Shown here piece after piece: positions 46,347 to 55,491 of a stretch of 64,000 nucleotides of DNA (its first letter is position 1; every line of letters begins with the position of its first letter). A model generated the notes under the pieces. The model was not told the origin of the DNA, did no database searches, and was given only the letters and a program-made list of their open reading frames with translations. A program made the translations under genes and the position numbers. The stretch comes from SZUA-36 sp963704855 (GTDB taxonomy: Bacteria; Pseudomonadota; Gammaproteobacteria; Xanthomonadales; SZUA-36), in NCBI GenBank assembly GCA_963704855.1, contig CAVPHY010000004.1:310001-374000 (forward strand), read 5' to 3'.

Positions 46347-46850
46347 TCAGCCGCTACTTTCCGCCAGTTTGAATTCACCGCATTCGAGATCCAGTTCACT
46401 TTTCAGGACAACCTGGAATGGTGAAGGTTGACCAAAAACCGCGCCTTCGATCTCAAAAACCATCGAATTATGAGACATGGCATCAGGGTTTGAGTGAACC
46501 TTCACTTTAAGGCTATTGCGTAAAATACGCGGCTCAAACTGGTGAATCGCTTCCCGTATTGATTTTTCCACGCTGCGGACATCGACCGTGGAAGACGTAT
46601 GCCCGGACAGGTCCGGCAGACCATAGTTGAGCACCGAACGGGTAACTTCGGGGAAACGCTCAAGGTCAACGCATACATCAAGCGCTACGGAATTGAGCAA
46701 CCAGCCAAGGTCACGGATAACCGCCTGCTTGAACTGTTGTTGGCTCATGCTCTGTTGCGAACTGCTCTCCTGGCTTTTTTCGGGCTCTAAATCCGTCAAC
46801 CGGTCCAGCAAGGAAGGTTGCAGTCTTTCTTTAAGGGACCATTGTCCCAT
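46347..46850 (-). CDS. tssE: T6SS baseplate protein TssE (gp25-like)
   Basis: Protein of 167 aa with the gp25-like core (VIRDLGWLLNSVALD, SVLNYGLPDLSG, IREAIHQFEPRI) that initiates sheath polymerisation in the baseplate. A Ser/Gln-rich stretch (about residues 28-40) lies between the N-terminal LLDRL motif and the core. Nine bases after tagJ. Confidence 0.93.
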   Translation of the reverse strand: MGQWSLKERLQPSLLDRLTDLEPEKSQESSSQQSMSQQQFKQAVIRDLGWLLNSVALDVCVDLERFPEVTRSVLNYGLPDLSGHTSSTVDVRSVEKSIREAIHQFEPRILRNSLKVKVHSNPDAMSHNSMVFEIEGAVFGQPSPFQVVLKSELDLECGEFKLAESSG

Positions 46851-46859
46851 TCTCAGTCA

Positions 46860-47645
46860 TTACTCATCGAATTCAATACTGCGAACTTCGAGGATCGGGT
46901 AATCCTTTACATCGGTCGCAAACAGGCGTTGCCCCGTACCCTCGGTGATGTCATCGCCATGTGAGAGCCAGTCGGTGCGGCGACCCAATAAACCAGGCCC
47001 GGATACCCCTTCAATATGCGGGTAACGCGCGGGTACCATCACCATCAGTTTACCGCCGTTGATCCACATCACCTCGGCGGGCAACCACAGCAGATCGCGC
47101 AGGTCTGTTGGTTTGTCGGTGTGCAATTTACGCAATCGGGACATTGGAACCCAGTAATACTGTCCATTGAAAATAAACTCAAAGACCGGGCCAAACCGCT
47201 GGTCCGCATCAGCCAGCCAGCTAAAACCTTCGTCATTAATCCGGCCGCTGCGTGTATCCGCTTTTTCGAAGGCCTGGGCATTGAGACTCGCAAACAGTGC
47301 CATGTCACCCTTTGCAAACGCCTGTTGTGCTTCGACCAGGGATGCAACCCATTCCTCCGGCTCACCAAATATCAACGGTTTGCTCTTACCTGCAAAAACG
47401 GCTTCCCGGTGTAACTCGCAGTTGAGCACATCCCGATAGGCCTGCACCATCGGATCGGCTTCCGGATCTAATTGACCAGCCAATTCGAGTTGCGTCTGGG
47501 CACGTTTCCACTGCCCGTTGACGGCCAGTAACTGAAAAAGAAAAATACGTAACTTGGGATCGGTGGGATTCTTTTTGACCTGCGCCTGAAGCGCCTCAAG
47601 GGCACCCTTCGGATCGCCGGCGTGTATTAATAATTCGGCAGTCAT
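46860..47645 (-). CDS. tagJ: ImpE/TagJ family T6SS accessory protein
   Basis: Protein of 261 aa with N-terminal TPR-like helices (LLIHAGDPKGALEALQAQV, RIFLFQLLAVNGQWKRA) and a C-terminal domain (FIFNGQYYWVPMSRL, DLLWLPAEVMWINGG, VPARYP) characteristic of ImpE. TagJ binds the sheath and modulates ClpV-driven recycling in systems where studied. A 16-base palindrome lies directly upstream. Confidence 0.9.
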   Translation of the reverse strand: MTAELLIHAGDPKGALEALQAQVKKNPTDPKLRIFLFQLLAVNGQWKRAQTQLELAGQLDPEADPMVQAYRDVLNCELHREAVFAGKSKPLIFGEPEEWVASLVEAQQAFAKGDMALFASLNAQAFEKADTRSGRINDEGFSWLADADQRFGPVFEFIFNGQYYWVPMSRLRKLHTDKPTDLRDLLWLPAEVMWINGGKLMVMVPARYPHIEGVSGPGLLGRRTDWLSHGDDITEGTGQRLFATDVKDYPILEVRSIEFDE

Positions 47646-47660
47646 GGTTTAATCCGGTTT

Positions 47661-47676
47661 CCGGGTAATTACCCGG
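47661..47676. repeat. 16-base perfect palindrome upstream of tagJ
   Basis: CCGGGTAATTACCCGG, 15 bases before the tagJ start on the minus strand. It could fold in the mRNA leader or act as a DNA site. Confidence 0.5.
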
Positions 47677-47697
47677 TTTGGCTAAATTCAGATTGAC

Positions 47698-47726
47698 CAA
47701 GGCGGACCGGTAGCCGGCCCGCCTTG
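47698..47726 (-). terminator. Hairpin downstream of hcp
   Basis: Nested stem CAAGGCGG/CCGCCTTG (47698-47705 and 47719-47726) with an inner CCGG-TAG-CCGG helix lies 46 bases after the hcp stop. No T-run follows on the minus strand. It probably stabilises or partly terminates the abundant hcp message before tagJ. Confidence 0.5.
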
Positions 47727-47771
47727 AAAAGGTTTTCAGTAGTGAAGAACTGCGTGGGGATACCCCTCGTG

Positions 47772-48257
47772 TTACTGGGTACCTTTGGTGCCCGCCACAT
47801 CGTAAGTCTTCACACCGCTGCTCTTCAGTTTACCCTTCTCATCCTGTACAAAGACATCAACTGAGAGTTCCTTGAAGGCAATCGTTACCGACTCATTGCC
47901 ACCCGGTTCGAAAGACGAACCATTTTCCTGGCAGGAAGTAAAAATACAGTCAGTCAGTATAATTTCCAGCCATACTTCGGGTTCATCGTCACCCTGTACC
48001 GAGGTGCAATGCAATTTCATCTCCGGGTAGACCTTGCCGGTACAGCAGGAAATGAAAATTTTGCTGCTGGCACTGTCCATGACTTTCTGAACACTCAGGT
48101 CCTGGATACTCGACGTACCCCGGCTCATACCGGTACCAACGCCTACGCTGGAACTATTGCTAACGCCCCAGCTCCAACCTTGCAAGTCGATCCATTTTTC
48201 GTGCTTTGATGCCGTGCACTCGCCGTCGATTCCATCAATTTTTAAATGAACACCCAT
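47772..48257 (-). CDS. hcp: T6SS tube protein Hcp/TssD
   Basis: Protein of 161 aa from ATG 48257, chosen for the GAGGAT site eight bases upstream and the standard start (MGVHLKIDGIDGE); an upstream in-frame ATG at 48347 would add 30 unlikely residues. Hcp hexamers form the inner tube that is propelled out of the cell. Visible family marks: WIDLQGWSWGVSN, DLSVQKVMDSASSKIF and VTIAFKELSVDV. It lies between tssC and tagJ and is flanked by hairpins on both sides, which would let it be expressed at a different level from its neighbours. Confidence 0.95.
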   Translation of the reverse strand: MGVHLKIDGIDGECTASKHEKWIDLQGWSWGVSNSSSVGVGTGMSRGTSSIQDLSVQKVMDSASSKIFISCCTGKVYPEMKLHCTSVQGDDEPEVWLEIILTDCIFTSCQENGSSFEPGGNESVTIAFKELSVDVFVQDEKGKLKSSGVKTYDVAGTKGTQ

Positions 48258-48412
48258 AATGATAATCCTCTTGAATTTATATGTTAAAAAACCAGTTAAA
48301 CACTTACCTGGGGATTGCTGAGAAACTTTCCTGCCAACTGCAGGCAAAGCAACCTGTCCTCACTTACAATGTAGTCCAAACATCAGGTAATTGCTGTGAA
48401 ATATCTCACAAT

Positions 48413-48438
48413 ACTCCAGGGCCATTGGGCCCCGGAGT
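48413..48438 (-). terminator. Hairpin between tssC and hcp
   Basis: Arms ACTCCAGGGCC (48413-48423) and GGCCCCGGAGT (48428-48438) pair with one mismatch. It lies 33 bases after the tssC stop. No T-run on the minus strand, so it may act as an attenuator or processing signal. Confidence 0.45.
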
Positions 48439-48471
48439 GCTTTTCAGAGTTGTAACCCGTCCCGTCACGCC

Positions 48472-49966
48472 CTAGCTCTTGGCTGATGGCAGCTTGGAAA
48501 CCAGGCGCAGGGACACCGTTAAACCTTCCAGTTGATAGTGGGGCCGCAGATAGAAACGCGAGCGATAATAGCCCGGATTAGATTCATCCGCTTCTACCAC
48601 AACTTCTGCATCTGCCAGTGGCTTACGTGCCTTGGTGGCTTCACTGGAGCCCGCCGGATCACCATCAACGTACTGATTAATCCACTTATTGAGCCATGTC
48701 TCCATGTCTTCCCTTTCCTTGAAAGAGCCGATCTTGTCACGCACGATACACTTCAGATAATGCGCAAACCGACAGGTTGCAAACAGGTAGGGCAGACGCG
48801 CAGCCAGGTTGGCATTGGCCGTAGCGTCAGGGTCTTCGTACTCTTGCGGTTTTTGTAGTGATTGAGCACCGATAAACGCCGCAAAATCAGAATTTTTCTT
48901 GTGAATCAATGGCATGAAACCATTTTTGGCCAATTCGGCTTCGCGGCGATCACTGATTGCGATCTCAGTCGGGCACTTCATATCCGTGCCGCCGTCGTCC
49001 GTTGGGAAGGAGTGGGTCGGCAGGTTCTCAACGGCACCGCCGGACTCGATACCACGAATACGTGAACACCAGCCATACAGTTTAAATGACTTGTTGATAT
49101 TTGTAGCCATGGCATACGCGGCATTGCACCAGGTGTAGTTGGATGAATCAGCGCCTTCCGTATCTTCTTCGAAATCAAATGCTTCAACCGGATCGGTGTT
49201 GGCACCGTAGGGTGTACGACCAAGGAAACGCGGCATCGCGAGACCCAGGTAGCGGGCATCATCAGATTCACGCAGGGAACGCCATGCAGCGTATTCGGGT
49301 GTACCGAAAATCTTGGTCAGATCACGCGGGTTACTCAATTCGCTCCATGAATCAAACTGCAGCGTTTTCGGCGCAACTGCTGAAATAAATGGTGCATGCA
49401 TGGCTGCACAGAATTTGCGCCATCCCCCTGAGGGTTTCCACATCCTGGGGAGAATGGTCAAAATAGTAATCACCCGTGAGGCAACCGAAAGGCTCACCAC
49501 CGAACTGGCCGTATTCCTGCTCGTACATCGCCTTGAATAGCGGGCTCTGGTCCCATGCAGTGCCTTTGTATTTTTTAAGTGTCTTGTGCAAATCTTTTTT
49601 CGATATGCTCATGACCTTGATCTTCAGTGACTCATCCGTCTCGGTGTTGTTCACCATGTAGGAGAGGCCACGCCATGCGCTTTCCAATTGCTGGAAATCT
49701 TCATGGTGCATGATCTTGTTAATCTGTTCGGTCAGCTTCTGATCGATTTGTGCGATCAGCGCCTCGATTGAAGCGACTGCGTCCTCGGATACCACCGCGG
49801 TATCTTTCAATACATACTCTGCCAGGGTTTCTACCGCAGAACTGATTTCTTCCTTGGCGCGATCGCTTTTAGGTTTGAATTCCTTGTTTAACAGTGATGC
49901 AAAATCACTCGTTTCAGCAACTGCCGTTGCCGCCTTTTGTCCGGAAACTTTCTTTTCTTCAGCCAT
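48472..49966 (-). pseudogene. tssC: T6SS sheath large subunit TssC/VipB with one frameshift
   Basis: TssC, with TssB, builds the contractile sheath. The first ~184 codons read from 49966 (EKKVSGQKAATAVAE, MHHEDFQQLESAWRGLSYMV, GDYYFDHSPQDVETLRGMAQ). At about 49412 one extra base shifts the frame. Removing it gives MAQICAAMHAPFISAVAP and joins the second frame to 48472 (GLAMPRFLGRTPYGANTDPVEAF, LPYLFATCRFAHYLKCIVRDK, YLRPHYQLEGLTVSLRLVS). Corrected length is about 497 aa, normal for TssC. As seen, the sheath subunit is truncated and the T6SS would not fire; a one-base error is the simpler reading. It begins two bases after tssB. Confidence 0.92.
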
Positions 49967-49968
49967 GG

Positions 49969-50490
49969 CTATTTCTCACCCTCGCCTGTGGAACCGTCAT
50001 CCGGTTTTGGAGCGGCCACCAGCGACTGCAAAAGTGCGGGATCCTTAATGGCGTTTGCAATCAATTCTTCCGCCCCGGTCTTGCCATCCATATAGGTCAC
50101 CAGGTTGGCCAGCTGTGTACGTGCTTCGAGCAGTTTGTTCAGGGAATCAACCTTGCGTGCAACCGCATCGGGTGAAAAATCGTCCATGCTTTCAAATGTC
50201 AGGTCAACACTTAACTGGCCTTCACCGGTCAGCGTGTTATCAACACGAAACGCCGCGCGCGGCTTCATGGCTTGCATGCGATCATCGAAATTATCGACGT
50301 CAAATTCCAGGAATTTACGATCCGCGACCGCGGGTTGCGGCTCCGCTGGGTTACCGGCAAGATCCGCTAATACGCCTTGCACAAATGGCAAATGAACTTT
50401 CTTTTCCGAGCCATAGAGCTCAACGTCGTATTCGATCTGAACACGCGGCGCGCGATTGCGCGCAATAAATTTTTGACTACTATCACCCAT
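49969..50490 (-). CDS. tssB: T6SS sheath small subunit TssB/VipA
   Basis: Protein of 173 aa with the TssB pattern: RAPRVQIEYDVELYGSEKKV, LPFVQGVLADLAG, FLEFDVDNFDDRM and LTFESMDDFSPDAVARKV. It pairs with TssC to form the sheath protomer and contains the ClpV-contacting region. The C-terminus has a charged tail (PKPDDGSTGEGEK). Confidence 0.95.
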   Translation of the reverse strand: MGDSSQKFIARNRAPRVQIEYDVELYGSEKKVHLPFVQGVLADLAGNPAEPQPAVADRKFLEFDVDNFDDRMQAMKPRAAFRVDNTLTGEGQLSVDLTFESMDDFSPDAVARKVDSLNKLLEARTQLANLVTYMDGKTGAEELIANAIKDPALLQSLVAAPKPDDGSTGEGEK

Positions 50491-50583
50491 TATTCGTCTC
50501 CTGATTTTAGTTCAAATTAAAAAAACAAAAATGTTGCTAAACCTCACTTTGCTCTGACTGTTACCCGCAATAATCAAACACTG

Positions 50584-51615
50584 TTACTCCGTGAATCCGC
50601 TGATCATCTGTACCTGGGAGATGCCCTCGGGGGCAAGGTCCTCGAGGATTTCGACAAATGACTTGGGTACTAGACGTTGCGCCCTGCGCAATAACAGGGG
50701 AATTGGACTGGACGGTTCGTTGGTAGAGTAGTACTCACATATTTTATCGATCATACGCACCACATCGGCCCGGCTATTGATCGCGCCAGTGACCGGTGCT
50801 TGCGTATCCCTTGATCCGGACTGGACGGCTTCATCACCGTCTTCGTCAAGTGGTTCATCTTCAAATACTGCCGCCGCAACAGGTGCGTATTTACTCACGG
50901 CCTGTTGAATCTCACCTAAAGCCTTGAGTGTCACATCAATACTCAGGGACACCGAATTTGTGGCCAGTTGGTCCCAGAGTTCAGCGGTGCGTTTGAGCTG
51001 CGTAATCGAACCGGCCACGCCTTCACCCAAAGCTTTTAAGACTTCAGCATCCGCACTGCCAAATGCCCCTTGTATCAAGCTGACATCCTGGACTTCCTCA
51101 TCACCGGTGGGGCTCACCTTGCCCTCTGCCAGTTCAATGGACCGTAGTGAAAATGCACCCAGGCCCCTGACTTCTATCAACGGGGCGTTCTCGAGCCCAA
51201 CACTGACAATATCGTGGTCATTCAGTATCTGTAGACAATTGAAACGCATGGTTGGGTCGTTATCATCGTCGGCATCCAGTTCTGGATAGATGCTATCCCA
51301 ATGGACTTCCATGCAGGTGTTGAGTGATTCCAGTGACTCACTAAAAGCCTTCAGGCCCTTTAGATTCAAGTCGGCGAGTGCTCCGTAGGTCAGCACCCGC
51401 AAATCACGTGTTCGTTTGTTGAGATCTTCAACCTGCTGGGCAACGCTTTTCCAGTCAGGACCGGAACCAGGTATTACGGTATCACCGAATTCCTGTTCGG
51501 CGGTCGTCTGCATCATGACTTCCATTTGCTGGAAAACTGGGTCGTATTCCAGGTCTTCACCACATGGCAATTCATCGGAAACTGGCTGGGCCAACTCTTC
51601 AGCCGAAAGTCGCAT
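50584..51615 (-). CDS. tssA: T6SS assembly cap/chaperone TssA (ImpA family)
   Basis: Protein of 343 aa from ATG 51615, chosen for the strong site GGGAGGGAAG and the typical start SAEELAQPVSDELPCGEDLEYDP (ImpA N-terminal domain). An in-frame ATG at 51672 would add 19 residues. It has helical middle and C-terminal parts, ending with DLAPEGISQVQMISGF. TssA coordinates baseplate docking and tail growth. The first gene of the minus-strand core operon, divergent from fha. Confidence 0.92.
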   Translation of the reverse strand: MRLSAEELAQPVSDELPCGEDLEYDPVFQQMEVMMQTTAEQEFGDTVIPGSGPDWKSVAQQVEDLNKRTRDLRVLTYGALADLNLKGLKAFSESLESLNTCMEVHWDSIYPELDADDDNDPTMRFNCLQILNDHDIVSVGLENAPLIEVRGLGAFSLRSIELAEGKVSPTGDEEVQDVSLIQGAFGSADAEVLKALGEGVAGSITQLKRTAELWDQLATNSVSLSIDVTLKALGEIQQAVSKYAPVAAAVFEDEPLDEDGDEAVQSGSRDTQAPVTGAINSRADVVRMIDKICEYYSTNEPSSPIPLLLRRAQRLVPKSFVEILEDLAPEGISQVQMISGFTE

Positions 51616-51749
51616 TCTTCCCTCCCATTGAGCAATCGTCTCCAATCCGTAGCAAATCTTCTGATGGTGCATCCATTCAAACTATGTGGAATCAGAGCAC
51701 TTCGAATCTGGAGCTTTCGCTGTTTTTGATGTCGTGATTACAAGATATA

Positions 51750-51778
51750 TTAATATCGTCTATAGAGTATAGTGTAAA
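51750..51778 (-). promoter_or_regulatory. Candidate sigma-70 promoter for the tssA operon
   Basis: On the minus strand TTTACA (51773-51778) and TATTAA (51750-51755) are separated by 17 bases, in an AT-rich part of the ~400-base region between the divergent tssA and fha genes. Found by eye; no sigma-54 (TGGCAC-N5-TTGC) site was seen. Confidence 0.35.
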
Positions 51779-51869
51779 TTCAATGAGGCGCAACATACGC
51801 AGACGTCAGCGTGGCTTGTGTGAACCAGGTTCTATCAATAAGGTGTTGTTTTGGAATAAAATCCCGTGG

Positions 51870-51899
51870 TTGAATGACACGATTTTAAGTGTCGATATT
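51870..51899 (+). promoter_or_regulatory. Candidate promoter with internal dyad for the fha operon
   Basis: TTGAAT (51870-51875) and GATATT (51894-51899) are 18 bases apart. The spacer holds a dyad GACAC-N8-GTGTC (51876-51893) that exactly fills it, a position suited to a regulator. About 110 bases separate it from the fha start. Confidence 0.35.
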
Positions 51900-52012
51900 C
51901 ATTGCAGACAGGGCAATAAAAAATAATAACTGCCATTTCAGTTGAGGAGTAAACCATCCGTGTTATGCTTTTATTTTACGAATCAAGGACGCATCGTGGA
52001 GACTGATTAGCG

Positions 52013-53626
52013 ATGTCATTAAGCTTAAAAATCACCAGTTACCAGCGACTGACTCCCAGTCAGCCATCGGTTTATCATGCTGAATCCGATTCGTTTACGA
52101 TCGGTAGAAATCACGAGAATGACTGGGCCATTCCCGACCCACAGCGGTTCCTGTCCGGTGTGCATTGCCGTATCCACAAGGAGGGCGACCACTACCGCAT
52201 AACGGACACCAGCACCAATGGTGTTTTCCTGAACGGGTCCGAGACGCGCTTGACCCGGAATGAGCCGGTCCAGTTGAATCCCGGCGACAGATTCAGGATC
52301 GGTGATTACGAGTTTGAAGTGGTCATCGAAGACGAAGCACTGGCGGGCAACCCGTTCACCAGTAATGAAGAGACAATGGTCGGGGCGGACCCCTTCGGCG
52401 ATCCGTTTGAAAGCGCCGGCAAGCCGGTGGCTTCAGAACCCTTTTCCGAGGGTGATCCATTTGACGATGACCCGTTCTCAGAACCGGTTTCCCGCAGTCC
52501 GGCGCATACCGCGGAAGATGATTTTCTCGAGGACCTTGACAAGCCCTTGTCATCACTGGGTGATAACCCGCTGGCTGGCCATGTCAGCATTGACAGCCTG
52601 ATGGGCTTTGACGATGACAACCTGGACATTGAGGAGCAGGACTCCGCAGAGAAACTGCGACAACGGCACACCCCCTTGCGCGAAGCATTCAAACCTGCGA
52701 GCCCCGGTTCTGTCGCAAGCCCGCCCGGTCCCCAGAAGTTCCAGGATGCCTTTCCCGACGAATTTCCCGATGATTGGGATGAGACAACCGGCATGCTCAA
52801 GATACCGGAAGATCCTGACACGTCCGGATCGTCCGGCAGCGGTGACTTTCCGGATGACTGGGACGAAGCAACCGGTCTGTTCAAAGTTCCCGAAACCCCG
52901 GCACCACCCGAAGTTACCAGTCCGCCTCCGCCCGCGGATGAACCGGAAATCGTGGAAGACCTGGTACCGCCAGGTCCGGTGGTGCAGCCTACTGCGGCAC
53001 CGGTCACAGCTGCCGCACCCGCTCATGGCAGCAATGCTACCGCCGCTTTTGCGCGGGGTGCGGGTCTGGAGCTGAGCCAGATTGCAGGCTTTGAGCAGGA
53101 TGTTTTATTCGAACAGGCGGGCAGGATGCTGGTCATGTTCACCGAGGGCCTGATCCAGACCCTGGGTGGGCGCACCCACATCAAGAGTGAATTCAGACTG
53201 GATCAGACCATGATCCGCCCCGCGGAAAATAACCCGTTCAAATTCTCAACGTCAAAAACCCGGACGTTACTGCAATTGCTGAGCAAGAGTGATCCTGCTT
53301 ACAAGAGTGGCGTCAACGCCATCCGTGAAGGCTTTGACGATGTCAACGCGCACCAGATAGCCGTGGTCGCAGGAATGGAGGCAGCATTGCAGGATATCCT
53401 TGCGCGTTTCAATCCAAAAACACTCGAAAAGCGCTTAGTATCAGACTCAATTTTGGATAACATTCTGCCCGGTGGGAAAAAAGCCAAGTACTGGGATATA
53501 TTTAACATACTATTTGATGAAATCGCGGGTGAAGCGGAAGACAATTTTCAACAATTGTTTGGTAAGGAGTTTTCCCGTGCCTATGAAGAACAACTTAGCC
53601 GCCTGAAAAGCGCACGCAAGGAGTAA
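52013..53626 (+). CDS. tagH: FHA-domain T6SS regulator Fha/TagH
   Basis: Protein of 537 aa. The N-terminal FHA domain (~25-100: FTIGRNHENDWAI, SGVHCRI, DTSTNGVFLNG) binds phosphothreonine partners. An acidic, Pro-rich middle has repeated DPF motifs and two copies of FPDDWDExTGxxKxPE (251-266 and 279-294). The C-terminal domain (~355-525) resembles the TagH/ImpI C-terminal family (GFEQDVLFEQAGRMLVMFTEG, FSTSKTRTLLQLL). Fha is the recruiting target of the PpkA/PppA switch in systems where this is known. The first gene of the plus-strand operon, eight bases before tssJ. Confidence 0.92.
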   Translation: MSLSLKITSYQRLTPSQPSVYHAESDSFTIGRNHENDWAIPDPQRFLSGVHCRIHKEGDHYRITDTSTNGVFLNGSETRLTRNEPVQLNPGDRFRIGDYEFEVVIEDEALAGNPFTSNEETMVGADPFGDPFESAGKPVASEPFSEGDPFDDDPFSEPVSRSPAHTAEDDFLEDLDKPLSSLGDNPLAGHVSIDSLMGFDDDNLDIEEQDSAEKLRQRHTPLREAFKPASPGSVASPPGPQKFQDAFPDEFPDDWDETTGMLKIPEDPDTSGSSGSGDFPDDWDEATGLFKVPETPAPPEVTSPPPPADEPEIVEDLVPPGPVVQPTAAPVTAAAPAHGSNATAAFARGAGLELSQIAGFEQDVLFEQAGRMLVMFTEGLIQTLGGRTHIKSEFRLDQTMIRPAENNPFKFSTSKTRTLLQLLSKSDPAYKSGVNAIREGFDDVNAHQIAVVAGMEAALQDILARFNPKTLEKRLVSDSILDNILPGGKKAKYWDIFNILFDEIAGEAEDNFQQLFGKEFSRAYEEQLSRLKSARKE

Positions 53627-53633
53627 TGCAATA

Positions 53634-54131
53634 ATGAACCCAGTTAACACCAGTCAATCTACCCGGTCGCAAAAGATGTTGATCGCCCTGCTGACCTCGG
53701 CCATGATTGGTCTGCTGAGCGCCTGTGCCGGTGGTCCGCCCCCGCGGGAACCGCTCGGGATGCAAATCACTGCGGCTGCAGATGTGAACCCTGACATGCA
53801 GGGCAGACCCTCGCCGATTATCCTGCATATCATGGAACTCAACTCAACGGAACAGTTTAACCGTCTCGACTATATGGGTCTGACACAGCCGTCAGGTGCG
53901 GCCTTGGGTGCGGAATTGCTGGGCAAGAACCAGTTGGTCCTGCAGCCCGGGGAGGCCAAGTCGCAGCCGATGGAACTCAACCCGATGACAACGGCCATCG
54001 GCCTGGTTGCCGGCTACCGCGATATCGATAATGCAGCGTGGCGTAGAATCATTCCGATTACCCAGGGCACTACCAAGGGTATCAATATTGCGCTTGAACA
54101 ATCACAAATCATCGCAACCGTCTCAGACTAG
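53634..54131 (+). CDS. tssJ: T6SS outer-membrane lipoprotein TssJ
   Basis: Protein of 165 aa with a lipoprotein signal (LIALLTSAMIGLLSAC, lipobox LSAC) and the TssJ transthyretin-like domain (SPIILHIMELNSTEQF, LVLQPGEAKSQPMEL, GLVAGYRDI). It anchors the TssJLM membrane complex at the outer membrane and contacts TssM. GGAG lies upstream of the ATG. Confidence 0.93.
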   Translation: MNPVNTSQSTRSQKMLIALLTSAMIGLLSACAGGPPPREPLGMQITAAADVNPDMQGRPSPIILHIMELNSTEQFNRLDYMGLTQPSGAALGAELLGKNQLVLQPGEAKSQPMELNPMTTAIGLVAGYRDIDNAAWRRIIPITQGTTKGINIALEQSQIIATVSD

Positions 54132-54145
54132 GACACAGCCCCCCA

Positions 54146-55486
54146 ATGTCATGGACTTCAAAAATAATCTGGTCGGAGGGTATGTTCCTGCGGCCACAAC
54201 ACTTCCAGCAAAACGACCGCTATTTCGAGACCCTGATTGAGAACCGTTGTGGTCCCTTGCGCCCCTACTCCTGGGGTATCGAGGAATTGCAGATCAATCA
54301 GGAAGCACTGAGCCTTGGTAAGATCGAAATTGAGAAATGCAAGGCCATACTGCCCGATGGCACCACGGTCAATATACCGACCGCTGATATGCCACCGCTG
54401 CCGATCGAACCGGACACAAACACCAAGGATGAAAACGTCTACCTGTGCCTGCTGGAAAGACGGCCCAACGCGACTGAGGCCAGCAGACAGGACGATACCG
54501 ACCACGCCGCCCGTTACGGCATTGAAGTCAGTGATGTGCGGGATGCCAGCCTGCCGGAGGATTCAGACGCACCCATCGAGCTTGGCAGGAAGAACCTGGT
54601 CATTTTGACCGAGAGCGATGAGCGCACGGAATATGCCTGTATCGGTATCGGGCGCATCGTTGAAATTCGCAATGACAAACGGCTCGTGCTGGATGATACG
54701 TTCATTGGTCCCACCATTGATTGTCAAAACAATCAGAAGCTTAAGGGATACATTAAAGAAATACAGGGGCTTTTGAAACAAAGGGCAGAAGCGATCGCTG
54801 TGCGTCTTGGTGCGGATGGCAAGGGTGGCGGAACAGCACAGGTTGAAGACTACATGCTGTTGCAACTGATCAACGGCTATGAACCGGTGTTTTCACACCT
54901 TGAAAAATTGCCGGCTTATCACCCGGAGTCGCTGTTCCAATCCTGTCTGAAACTGGCGGGTGAGCTGGCCACTTTTACAAGCACCAGCAACCGTCCCTCG
55001 GGACTGCCTGAATACCAGCATACTAACCTGGCTGCCACTTTTATCGCGATGATGGGCGAGTTAAGGCGTTCACTGGGTGTGGTATTCGAACATAGCGCCC
55101 AGCAGATTCCGTTCAAACATTATTCGAAAGTCGGAATCCATCTTGCCGTGGTCAACGACAGTTCCTTGCTCAGCAACGCGGTTTTCGTGCTTGCGGTCAA
55201 GGCGGATATGCCCACCGAAAAATTACGCAGCCAGTTCCCCGCGCAGGCCAAGCTCGGACCCAAGGAAGTCATGAAGCAATTGATCCAGTCACAATTGCCC
55301 GGTATCGAACTCGAACCACTGTCCGTGGCACCGCGACAGATCCCCTTCCATTCCGGATTCTCTTATTTTGAGCTTAATAAACGCGGCGATATGTGGAAAC
55401 AGATGTCTTCGTCAGCCGGCCTGGGGCTCCACCCCGGTGGCACCTATCCGGGGCTTGAGCTCGAACTCTGGGCCATTAGAGGTTAA
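54146..55486 (+). CDS. tssK: T6SS baseplate connector TssK
   Basis: Protein of 446 aa whose N-terminus IIWSEGMFLRPQHFQQNDRY is diagnostic of TssK, the trimeric link between baseplate and membrane complex. Further marks: LYSWG-type PYSWGIEELQI, DTNTKDENVYLCLLERRPN, and the C-terminal QIPFHSGFSYFELNKRGDMW. Full family length, with tssL six bases after. Confidence 0.96.
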   Translation: MSWTSKIIWSEGMFLRPQHFQQNDRYFETLIENRCGPLRPYSWGIEELQINQEALSLGKIEIEKCKAILPDGTTVNIPTADMPPLPIEPDTNTKDENVYLCLLERRPNATEASRQDDTDHAARYGIEVSDVRDASLPEDSDAPIELGRKNLVILTESDERTEYACIGIGRIVEIRNDKRLVLDDTFIGPTIDCQNNQKLKGYIKEIQGLLKQRAEAIAVRLGADGKGGGTAQVEDYMLLQLINGYEPVFSHLEKLPAYHPESLFQSCLKLAGELATFTSTSNRPSGLPEYQHTNLAATFIAMMGELRRSLGVVFEHSAQQIPFKHYSKVGIHLAVVNDSSLLSNAVFVLAVKADMPTEKLRSQFPAQAKLGPKEVMKQLIQSQLPGIELEPLSVAPRQIPFHSGFSYFELNKRGDMWKQMSSSAGLGLHPGGTYPGLELELWAIRG

Positions 55487-55491
55487 CCAGT

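Noticed and set aside
51616..52012. Sigma-54 promoter between the divergent T6SS operons
   Set aside because: No TGGCAC-N5-TTGC element on either strand.
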